A program made the translations under genes and the position numbers. A DNA stretch of 64,000 nt, from positions 1 to 64,000 of the forward strand of contig CAZQXD010000012.1 in the NCBI GenBank assembly GCA_964597315.1, read 5' to 3'. The notes beneath the pieces are model-generated. The model saw only the letters and a list, made by a program, of their open reading frames with translations, was not told the DNA's origin and did not search any database. The stretch comes from CAZQXD01 sp964597315 (lineage in GTDB: Bacteria > Pseudomonadota > Gammaproteobacteria > Competibacterales > Competibacteraceae). Shown here piece after piece: positions 1-12,722 of this stretch. Numbering within the stretch: the first letter of the stretch is position 1; every line of letters starts with the position of its first letter.

Positions 1-1356
1 GACCTGTTCGAGAATCACATGGACATTGGTGCCGCTCATTCCGAAAGAACTGATGCCTGCCCGGGAGGGGGAGCCGGGCCAGGGCCGGGCTTGGTCCACC
101 ACCCGCAGGGGCAACCGCTGCCAAGGGATATGGGGGTTGGGGGTGGTGAAATGCAAACTGGGGGGCAGTTGGTCTTGGCTCAGGGCTAGCACGGTCTTGA
201 TCAGCCCGGCCACCCCGGCGGCGGCCTCCAGATGGCCGATATTGGACTTTACGGAACCCAGCCACAGCGGCTCGGTTCGCCCCTCCCCCAGCACCCGGGC
301 CAGGGCCTGGGCTTCGATGGGGTCTCCCAGCACCGTGCCGGTGCCGTGGGCTTCGATATAGTGGATATCGGCTGGTTCCAGCCCGGCGTCGGCCAGGGCG
401 GCCCGCAACAGGGCCTCCTGGGCCTGGCCGTTGGGGGCGGTGAGACCGTTACTGGTCCCGTCGTGGTTGGTGGCCGAGCCGCGAATCACCGCCAGCACCG
501 TGTCCCCGTCGGCCTGGGCGTCGGCCAGGCGCTTGAGCACCACCACCCCGCAGCCCTCGCCCCGGCCATAGCCGTCGGCAGCGGCGTCGAAACTCTTACA
601 GCGGCCATCCGGGGCCAGGGCCTGAAGTCGGCTCAGGCCCACGAAGCTTTCCGGGCCGAGGAGCAGATTGACCCCCCCGGCCAGGGCCGCCCGGCATTCC
701 CCGGTCCGCAGGCTTTGCACCGCCAGATGCACGGCCAGCAGGGACGAGGAGCAGGCGCTGTCTAGGCATAGGGCCGGTCCCTTGAGGTCCAGCAGATAGG
801 CCAGCCGGCCAGCGGTCACGGAGCGGGCGCTGCCCAGGGCCGCCAGGCCGTCCATGCGCCGGGGGTCGGGACCGAAGGTGGACAACCGGGCGTAATCGTC
901 GAAACACTGGCCGATAAACACCCCGGTGGCGCTGCCCCGCAGCCGGTCGGCAGGCAGCCGGGCCTGTTCCAGGGCCTCCCAGGCCACTTCCAGGAGCAAC
1001 CGCTGTTGGGGGTCCATGCGCTCCGCCTCCCGGGGGGAGAGGCCGAAAAATTCCGCATCAAAGCCGTCCACGGTCTCCAGGAATCCCCCCTGGCGGGTGC
1101 TGATCTTGCCTGGCGCGTTCGGGTCCGGGTCGTACCAGGGATCGGCCTCCCAGCGCCCCGGGGGAACCTCGCCAATGGCGTCCCGGCCAGCGGCCAGCAG
1201 TTCCCAGAAGGCTTGGGGGCTAGCGGCGCCCGGAAACCGGCAGCCCAGGCCGATCACCGCCACGGGCGAGCGTTGCCCCGCCAGTTCCCGGCGCAGCCGC
1301 TGGAGTTCCCGTAATGCCTGTTGCAATAACAGGCGGTGGTCGGACGCTTCGGTCAT
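1..1356 (-). CDS. Type I polyketide synthase, N-terminal part (ketosynthase), cut by window edge
   Basis: Reads leftward from ATG at 1356-1354 and stays open to base 1 (452 codons), so only the N-terminus is here. A short charged helix (about residues 1-30), of the kind used for docking between synthases, precedes a ketosynthase domain beginning VAVIGLGCRFPG. The nucleophile is the Cys of DSACSSS, and the two histidines are in EAHGTGT and NIGHLEAAAG, so the domain looks active. It would accept the chain made by the upstream synthase and condense it with another extender unit. It is the last visible gene of the sulfotransferase-PKS-ligase-PKS operon, 162 bp beyond the ligase; that gap holds a duplicated hairpin element. 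The domains that follow the ketosynthase are outside the window. Confidence 0.9.
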   Translation of the reverse strand, partial: MTEASDHRLLLQQALRELQRLRRELAGQRSPVAVIGLGCRFPGAASPQAFWELLAAGRDAIGEVPPGRWEADPWYDPDPNAPGKISTRQGGFLETVDGFDAEFFGLSPREAERMDPQQRLLLEVAWEALEQARLPADRLRGSATGVFIGQCFDDYARLSTFGPDPRRMDGLAALGSARSVTAGRLAYLLDLKGPALCLDSACSSSLLAVHLAVQSLRTGECRAALAGGVNLLLGPESFVGLSRLQALAPDGRCKSFDAAADGYGRGEGCGVVVLKRLADAQADGDTVLAVIRGSATNHDGTSNGLTAPNGQAQEALLRAALADAGLEPADIHYIEAHGTGTVLGDPIEAQALARVLGEGRTEPLWLGSVKSNIGHLEAAAGVAGLIKTVLALSQDQLPPSLHFTTPNPHIPWQRLPLRVVDQARPWPGSPSRAGISSFGMSGTNVHVILEQV

Positions 1357-1406
1357 GTTGACGTTATCCGTGACAAAGGACTAATACTGCTATCAAGAAC
1401 GCAGTT

Positions 1407-1541
1407 GTAGGATGCGGTGAGCATGGCGAACCGCATCATTCGAGACTTTCAAGGCCGCAATTCCGCCGCCAGGACTGTAGGATGCGGTGAGCAAGGCGAA
1501 CCGCATCATTCGAGACTTTCAACGCCGCAATTCCGCCGCCA
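1407..1541. repeat. Two tandem 65-bp copies of a hairpin element (70-bp period), second copy covers the 3' end of the ligase gene
   Basis: Bases 1407-1471 and 1477-1541 differ at only two or three positions. Each begins with GTAGGATGCGGTGAGC and contains the inverted repeat GATGCGGT...ACCGCATC, so each can form a stem-loop. This looks like the dispersed GATGCGGTGAGC-type palindromes common in proteobacterial intergenic DNA (recognised from memory, not searched). The right part of the second copy encodes the last codons and stop of the acyl-AMP ligase; the first copy repeats that 3' end outside the gene. It may terminate or attenuate transcription between the ligase and the downstream PKS. Confidence 0.8.
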
Positions 1542-3572
1542 ATAGCTCCGCCAACTGAGCGGCGGATAAGTCATCCAGTTCCTGCTCTGCTCGCCGCACT
1601 GGCTCTGGAGTCCCGGCCTCCCCGGCCAGATGCCCGGCCAGGGCCTGGATACTGGGAAAATTCCACAACAAGGTGGCGTCCAAGGGCCGCCCCAGCCAGT
1701 CTCCCAGGGCCGTGGCCAGTTCCACCGCCAGGGCCGAATCCAGGCCGCAATCGGCCAGGGAGCGGCGCGGGTCGGGGCGGGTCTCCAGGCGCTGGGTCAG
1801 CCAGTCCTCCAGCCAGGCGCTCACGGCCCCGGAACCGAGCCGGGCGTAATCGGCTGGCGTTTCCCGACAGTGGGCCGGGTCCGCCCGCCAGCGGGCCAGC
1901 ATCGGCAGTTCGTCGGCCAGAAAGGCATCCCGGCAGGCCCCCCGGCGAATCTTGCCGCTAGAGGTTTTCAGCACCCCGCCGGGCCGCAGCAGGGCCAGGG
2001 CCTGGGGTTGTAGGTGGCAGTCCTCCGCCAGCCGTCGGCGCATGGCCGCCAGCACCTGTTCCGGCGGGGTTTTCCGAAGTCCTTCCCGGCGCAGTTCATT
2101 GACCACCACCAGGCCCTCCCCGGTGTCGGTGGCCACGGTGAAAGCGGCTCCGGCGTCCAGGGCCAGGGCTGGATGGCTGGCTTGGATGGCGTATTCGATG
2201 TCCTGGGGATAATGATTCAATCCCTGGAGGACCAGGGTTTCCTTGTGCCGGCCGGTGATAAACAACTCTCCGTCCCGGACAAACCCCAGGTCGCCGGTAC
2301 GCAGCCAGGGACCATCGCCGTCGGCGGTGTGGGCCTGGAAAGTCTCGGCGCTGTCCTGGGGGCGGCCCCAGTAGCCCCGGGCCAGGGTGCGCCCGGCCAC
2401 CCAGATTTCCCCCACCCGATCCGGCGGGCGGGGGACCCGGGTGAGCGGGTCCACGATCAGTATCCGGGTGTCGATTTGGCTTCGGCCACAGCCCACCAGA
2501 TCCCGGCCCTGGGGACCGGTGGCGTCCAGCACCCGCCCCTGGGCCAGGGCGATGCCGTCCACCCGCAACACCGCCGGGTCCCGGTGCGCGGGCAGGGCGG
2601 TAACTTTGAGGGTGGCCTCGGCCAGGCCGTAACCGGGGCAAAAGGACCGGGCCAGGAAGCCCTGGGGTCCGAAGGCGGCGGCGAAGCGTTCCAGGGTGCC
2701 GGCCCGGACCGGCTCGGCGCCGTTCAGGGCTACCCGCCAGTGGCTCAGGTCCAACCCGGCCCGGGACTCGGGCGTGGAGCGTTCCACACACAGATCGTAG
2801 GCGAAATTGGGGGCGGCCCCATGGGTTCCCCGGTAACGGGACAGGGCTTCCAGCCAGCGCAAGGGTCGGGCCAGAAACGCCGCCGGGGCCATGAGATAAC
2901 AGGGAAACCCCTTGTACAAAGGCATCAGCAGCCCGTAGACCAGGCCCATATCGTGGAAGGCTGGCAGCCAACTCACCAGGGCATCGTCCGGGCCGTGTTC
3001 CCAACCCCGGTCCAGGTCCTCCAGGTTATGGAGCAGACAGGCGTGGTCCACCATCACCCCCCGGGGAGAGGCGGTGGAGCCGGAGGTGTATTGGAGCAGG
3101 GCGAGATCCCGGGGAACGGGCATGGCCGTCGGTTCCGGGGCCGAAGCGCTTGCCTCCACGTCTCCGGCCAGCCAGGGCAGCCGGGCCAGGGGGGAGTCCG
3201 GGCCTAGTCGCTCCCGAGCGGCCAGCAGCCGGGCCGGGGTCAGCACCGCCGCCAGTTCGGCGTCTCGGGCGATGGACTCCAGGCGGGCATCGGGACGGCG
3301 GCCCCGGAGCGGGTAGGCGGGCACGGCTGTCACCCCGGCATACAGGCAACCGAAAAAGCCAGCCAGAAAGTCCAGCCCTGGGGGGTACAGCAGCAAAGCC
3401 CGCCCGCCCCCGGCGCCAGCCGCTGTCAGTCGGACGGCGATAGCCAGGGCCTGGTGGCGCAGAGTGGCGTAATCCAGGCGCGATTGCTCGGTTTCGCCAT
3501 CGGCCAGGAACACATAGGCCAGGCGTTCGGGTTGGGCGGCGGCGCGACGATCCAGTAAGGCGGTGAGGGTAC

Positions 3573-3576
<4 letters not shown>
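1519..3576 (-). CDS. Fatty-acyl-AMP ligase with C-terminal acyl-carrier domain (FAAL-ACP)
   Basis: 685 residues. Adenylates a fatty acid with ATP and loads it on a carrier protein as starter for a polyketide synthase. Seen: the phosphate loop LLQYTSGSTASPRG, the FAAL-like stretch VSWLPAFHDMG, PNFAYDLCVE, the acid motif YGLAEATLK, the hinge WLRTGDLGF and the C-terminal sub-domain around NHYPQDIE. A carrier domain occupies roughly residues 570-660, with the phosphopantetheine serine at about 614 (GLDSALAVEL). Start is GTG at 3576-3574, overlapping the PKS stop by four bases (GTGA), so the two are translationally coupled. The ligase differs from CoA ligases by its PKS context; FAAL versus FACL rests on motif resemblance. 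The usual Arg before NHYPQD is Leu here. Confidence 0.9.
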
Positions 3577-9104
<5,528 letters not shown>

Positions 9105-9138
9105 GGGTTCCTCTGCCTCTCCGTGTAATCCGTTTTGG

Positions 9139-10431
9139 TCAGGTGTTTTCCACGCCGACCCCAAAGTGGTCCCGATAGGTTTGGAAGGTTTGTTCCACCT
9201 GGTCCCGGTCCAGGCCGAAGGCGGCCAGGTCATAGTCGTGGCGCGGTCGGTCGGCCCGGTGGCGACGGGCCAGCCAGTGGTCCATGGCCTCGCGCATGGC
9301 CGGGGGCGGGGACCGCCGACGGTGTTCATAAATGGTCGCCACCGTCTGGATCGGACGCGCCACCAGGTCTCGATACCGGAGGTCCAGCACCCGTCCCGGC
9401 TCCAGCCCTCGCCGGGCCGCCAGCATGGCCTGCTGCCAGTGGTCCAGCACCTCCAGAACCCGTGGTCCCAAGGTCCGGGGCGTGACTCCGCGCACCGTGA
9501 GGTATTGGCAGTGCCAGGCCAGGGAACATAGGGAGGGGACTACTTCGAGGGGGTTCCGGTGCAGTTGGACGATGGTGGCTTCGGGAAACCGCGCCGCCAG
9601 GGCCGCCAGGTTGACGGCATGTTCCGGGGCCTTGAGTACCCAGTGGCCGCCGGGCTGGCGGGATTGCAGATACTGGAGTTGCCGCCGGTAGTCCTCATAG
9701 GCCCGATCCAGGGTGGCCGGGGTCAGGTCCCTCACCCAGCCCCGGTAGCCCGCGAAACCCAGGAACAAGAATAGAGTGTGGGAGACGCCCCCGGTCCACA
9801 GCAGTTGCCAGCATTCCATGGGGCTGTCCAGGGGGTGAATGGCGTCCAGATCGGCCAGACGTCGGCGCAAGGCCGGCAGGCGGCGCTCGTGGCGGCGACG
9901 GCGGGGGTCCCCAGCGCCGCCCCAGTCCCGGACCGGGAACGGCAGGTCCAGCTCCCAGGGCCGTAGCCAGCGGGCTTGTGGGTCCAGGCACAGCAGGCTA
10001 TGGAGCAGGGTGGTGCCGGAGCGGGGAAAGCCCACCACGAACAGGGGCGGCTCCCCCACGCTGCTGGTCGGCGAGGCCCCGTCCAGACCCATGGCCCGAC
10101 GCCGGGCTAGGCTGTCGGCGACCGTGGCTCCCAGGGCGCGGCGGCCCAGAAAGGTCAGTGAAGGGGTGTCCACGCAGTCCAGAAACCGCCGTAGTTCGGC
10201 CAGCCGCTCCCGGTCCAGTTCCCGGGCGGCCCGGGATGGCAACAGGCCGCGCCCCCAGGAGATGGGGCGCAGTCGCCGGGCGGCGGCGTCCAGGGGGGCC
10301 AGCCACCAGGGGGGCGCGGGCAAAGTGGTTTCGATCAGGGACACAGCATGGCTCATGGGCTGGTCAAAAAATCCGTGGTCGGCGAGTTCAGGGCTGGACC
10401 GTTTTAGTGGGTCGGGTAACGGGGGGGCCAA
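9139..10431 (-). CDS. PAPS-dependent sulfotransferase family protein
   Basis: Up to 430 residues. Sulfotransferases move sulfate from PAPS to a hydroxyl or amine. The 5'-phosphosulfate loop is clear (VVGFPRSGTTLLHS, about 132-145) and so is a 3'-phosphate motif further on (IVQLHRNPLEVVPSL). The family looks like the bacterial Sulfotransfer_3 type. It is the first gene of the operon, 34 bp ahead of the PKS, so a sulfated lipid-polyketide is the natural guess; in curacin-type and olefin-synthase pathways a sulfotransferase domain modifies the beta-hydroxyl before decarboxylation, but no thioesterase is visible here. The start is unsure: this range uses TTG at 10431; ATG at 10356 (MSHAVSL) is a reasonable alternative. 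Neither has a strong ribosome site. Confidence 0.88.
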   Translation of the reverse strand: MAPPLPDPLKRSSPELADHGFFDQPMSHAVSLIETTLPAPPWWLAPLDAAARRLRPISWGRGLLPSRAARELDRERLAELRRFLDCVDTPSLTFLGRRALGATVADSLARRRAMGLDGASPTSSVGEPPLFVVGFPRSGTTLLHSLLCLDPQARWLRPWELDLPFPVRDWGGAGDPRRRRHERRLPALRRRLADLDAIHPLDSPMECWQLLWTGGVSHTLFLFLGFAGYRGWVRDLTPATLDRAYEDYRRQLQYLQSRQPGGHWVLKAPEHAVNLAALAARFPEATIVQLHRNPLEVVPSLCSLAWHCQYLTVRGVTPRTLGPRVLEVLDHWQQAMLAARRGLEPGRVLDLRYRDLVARPIQTVATIYEHRRRSPPPAMREAMDHWLARRHRADRPRHDYDLAAFGLDRDQVEQTFQTYRDHFGVGVENT

Positions 10432-10475
10432 AGGCGTCGGGAAAATAGGCGGGTTGCTGCGCTGTTATATCCATT

Positions 10476-10503
10476 TTTATACGAATCCCGCGACGCCAGT
10501 CTA
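10476..10503 (-). promoter_or_regulatory. Possible sigma-70-type promoter of the PKS operon
   Basis: On the minus strand TAGACT (10503-10498), a 16-bp spacer and TATAAA (10481-10476) lie upstream of the sulfotransferase. The -10 is good and the -35 is weak. The wider stretch 10357/10432-10730 holds no other convincing gene; it contains this candidate and the hairpin at 10602-10644. Confidence 0.3.
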
Positions 10504-10601
10504 TTGCTTGGAACGAGTGTGACGCTGGCGTCATCATCATTGTTTTCTTGAGTGACAGATTAGCAGAATCCGACCGCAAGAAAAGCACTGCCCGGTCATT
10601 A

Positions 10602-10644
10602 AAAAAAGCTGAATTTTCCTCCGGGCCGGGCGTTCGGCTTTTTT
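10602..10644 (-). terminator. Rho-independent terminator, bidirectional layout
   Basis: AAAAAAGCTGAA (10602-10613) pairs with TTCGGCTTTTTT (10633-10644): a 12-bp stem with one G-T pair, with A and T runs at both ends. It lies downstream of tnpB (minus strand) and upstream of the sulfotransferase, so it would insulate the PKS operon from transcription leaving the insertion sequence. Confidence 0.75.
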
Positions 10645-10730
10645 GAAGGGTGGCCTACACTAGTAGCGTCGAGAGGCAAGCGCCTCCGCCTCAAGCAATC
10701 GGACTTGATTATCCGCACCGGAACCGTTGT

Positions 10731-10880
10731 TTGACATCCTCCCCTCCCTAAAGGGAGGAGATTCCCGATCCAGAGACCGAGAGGGTTGACGCTTCACGGC
10801 AAGTGGCTACAGAAAACCGAGGTTCAATGCAGACTGACACTCGCTCCACGTCCTGTCACCGTGTGCCCCACGGCGAGAAT
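10731..10880 (-). ncRNA. Predicted omega-RNA (reRNA) at the tnpB 3' end
   Basis: Inference from the family: intact TnpB proteins use an RNA that starts in the 3' part of tnpB and ends at the right end of the element, with the next 15-20 nt of flanking DNA as guide. Here that end would be the hairpin plus GAGGATGTCAA near 10731, and the guide would be the minus-strand sequence of about 10730-10711. The 5' boundary is not visible from sequence and is a rough guess. Confidence 0.35.
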
Positions 10881-11936
10881 ATTGCGCGCAGCGTTTTCGT
10901 CCCGATCATGGACAGCGCCGCAGTCACAAGTCCATTGACGAACGGACAGCGGCAGATGCGCTTGCCGCGTTCCACAGGCCGAACACATCTTGCTCGACGG
11001 AAACCAGCGGTCGATCTTGACCACGGCCTTGCCGTGCATCGCGGCCTTGGTTTCGATGGCCCGAATAGCCCTGCCGATACCGGCATCACTCAGGCTGCGG
11101 GCCAGGCTGTGGTTCTTAACCATGCCCCGCAGATTCAGGTCTTCCACGCAAATCGTGTCGAATCGCGTTACCAGTCCCCAAGCCAACTTGGAAGCCGTAT
11201 CTTTGCGCGAATCGGCGATCTTTTCATGCAACTTCGCCACTCGCTGTTTCTGGCGACGATACCGATTCGATCCTTTCTGTTTGCGAGACAACGCTTGTTG
11301 CTGGCGCTTCAAGCGCCTTTGATAGCGGTTCAGGTATTTCGGATTGGCCATGCGCTCCCCCGTGGAGAGCGTAGCCAAGCGGCTGACACCGAAATCGATG
11401 CCGACCGACTCACCGGTTTTGGGCAAAGGGACGGGTTGAACGTCCACAACCAGAGACACAAAATACCTACCCGAGGGCTTGCGGATCACGGTCACCGTGG
11501 TCGGTTCAACCGGAACCGACCGGGACCACCTCACCTTCAAGGGTCCGATCTTGGCCAACAGCAGCCGCCGGTTACCGATCTCGAAGCGAAACGCGGACCG
11601 GGTGTATTCCGCCGTCTGTTTTCCATCTTTGCGTTTGAACGACGGATAGCCGGCACGCTTCTCAAAGCAGTGGCGGAATGCCGTCTGGAGATGGCGCAGC
11701 GCTTGTTGCACGGGAACGCTGGACACCGCGTTCAGCCATATCGTTTCCGGTTGCCGCTTCAGTTCGGTCAACGCCACGCTGGATTGGGCGTAGTTCATCC
11801 GCTCGCCGCGCTGAAACGCCTGGGTGCGCTGTGCCAGCCCCCAGTTGTAGACATACCGGACGCAACCGAAGGTCCGCGCAAGCGCGTGGGCTTGTTCGTC
11901 AGTCGGGTAGCAACGGAATGTCCAGCGCTGTTTCAT
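10824..11936 (-). CDS. tnpB: TnpB, RNA-guided nuclease of an IS605-type element
   Basis: 370 residues, full length for TnpB. The RuvC-like nuclease centre is complete: Asp181 in GIDFGV, Glu265 in CVEDLN, and the DRD motif at 344-346 in HDRDENAARNI. The zinc-ribbon cysteines are 318, 321, 337 and 339 (CSACG...CDCG). The N-terminal part matches the OrfB HTH region (CVRYVYNWGL; WLNAVSSVPVQQAL). TnpB cuts DNA guided by an omega-RNA and helps keep the element in the genome; it does not itself catalyse transposition. ATG at 11936-11934. There is no tnpA beside it, so movement would depend on a transposase elsewhere. No inactivating change is seen. Confidence 0.95.
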   Translation of the reverse strand: MKQRWTFRCYPTDEQAHALARTFGCVRYVYNWGLAQRTQAFQRGERMNYAQSSVALTELKRQPETIWLNAVSSVPVQQALRHLQTAFRHCFEKRAGYPSFKRKDGKQTAEYTRSAFRFEIGNRRLLLAKIGPLKVRWSRSVPVEPTTVTVIRKPSGRYFVSLVVDVQPVPLPKTGESVGIDFGVSRLATLSTGERMANPKYLNRYQRRLKRQQQALSRKQKGSNRYRRQKQRVAKLHEKIADSRKDTASKLAWGLVTRFDTICVEDLNLRGMVKNHSLARSLSDAGIGRAIRAIETKAAMHGKAVVKIDRWFPSSKMCSACGTRQAHLPLSVRQWTCDCGAVHDRDENAARNILAVGHTVTGRGASVSLH

Positions 11937-12043
11937 GGCTTACGTTATACGACATTGCTTTGTAAGTTGAAAGAAAGCACGCCTACGGCGTGCCCGCTAT
12001 CCATCCCCGCCCTGAAGGGCGGGGTCTCTCGCGGAGAACCCGG

Positions 12044-12694
12044 ATGAATCTCAGCCTTCACGAAACCCGCGTCATCGGCGCACTGATCGAAAAGCAGATC
12101 ACCACGCCGGATCAATATCCTCTCTCCCTGAACGCCCTGGTTCTGGCCTGTAACCAGAAGAGCAACCGCGATCCGGTGCTGGATCTGGACGAGGCGACCG
12201 TCCAGGACACCGTGGATGGGCTGATCAAGCAAAGTCTGGTGACCGAGAAAAGCAGTTTCGGCAGCCGGGTCTCCAAGTATCAGCATCGGTTCTGCAACAC
12301 TGAGTTCGGCGCCCTGAAGTTCTCAGAGCAGGCGCTGGGCATCCTCTGCGTGCTGTTGCTCCGGGGTCCCCAGACCCCCGGGGAATTGCGTACCCGTACC
12401 CATCGCCTATGCCGGTTTACGGAGGTGCGGGAGGTGGAGGCTACCCTGGAGGATTTGATGAACCGTCAGGACGGACCGTTCGTGGCCCGGTTGGAGCGGG
12501 AACCGGGTAGGCGGGAGCATCGCTACGCCCATTTATTCAGTGGCGCGGTCCCGTCCGTTGCCTCCCAAACCGCCAGCGCGACGCCCCCTTCGACCGGCGC
12601 CGCCCAGCGCCTGGATGAGCTGGAAAGTCAGGTGGAGGCATTGCGCCGGGAAGTGGCGGAACTCAGGACGCTGCTGGATGAACTGACCAAGTGA
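12044..12694 (+). CDS. yceH: YceH family protein (DUF480)
   Basis: 216 residues. Clearly the YceH family: RVIGALIEKQ and TPDQYPLSLNALVLACNQKS near the N-terminus, then KYQHRFCNTEFG, LLLRGPQTPGELR and DGPFVARLEREPG. These are winged-helix-like domains; the biochemical role is not established. A C-terminal tail (about 190-216) is a short coiled coil. I chose ATG at 12044 (MNLSLHETRV), which aligns with the family N-terminus and has GGAG at 12033; an upstream ATG at 11990 lies inside the insertion-sequence end. The element has therefore replaced the native upstream region. Confidence 0.92.
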   Translation: MNLSLHETRVIGALIEKQITTPDQYPLSLNALVLACNQKSNRDPVLDLDEATVQDTVDGLIKQSLVTEKSSFGSRVSKYQHRFCNTEFGALKFSEQALGILCVLLLRGPQTPGELRTRTHRLCRFTEVREVEATLEDLMNRQDGPFVARLEREPGRREHRYAHLFSGAVPSVASQTASATPPSTGAAQRLDELESQVEALRREVAELRTLLDELTK

Positions 12695-12722
12695 AGCGCG
12701 CCCCCTTGGGGATGTGGCGGTA

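Larger units (their letters stand above)
10731..12030 (-). mobile_element. IS200/IS605-family element carrying only tnpB (IS1341-like)
   Basis: The only gene is tnpB; no TnpA (Tyr transposase) is present. The right end (in tnpB orientation) is a hairpin at about 10741-10760 (CCTCCC/GGGAGG) followed on the minus strand by GAGGATGTCAA, ending near 10731. The left end holds two hairpins: GCACGCC/GGCGTGC (11977-11993) and CCCCGCCC/GGGCGGGG (12005-12024). These subterminal hairpins, instead of long terminal inverted repeats, are typical of the family. Ends are estimates within about 10 bp. No target duplication is expected. The element lies just upstream of yceH. Confidence 0.75.

Noticed and set aside
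2014..3207. Long open frame of 397 codons on the plus strand opposite the acyl-AMP ligase
   Set aside because: GC-rich DNA leaves the opposite strand open; composition is Gly/Pro/Gln-rich with no motif, and the minus strand encodes a clear enzyme.
10803..12047. 414-codon open frame on the plus strand across the insertion sequence
   Set aside because: It is the complement of tnpB; TnpB has all catalytic residues, and this frame shows no family features.
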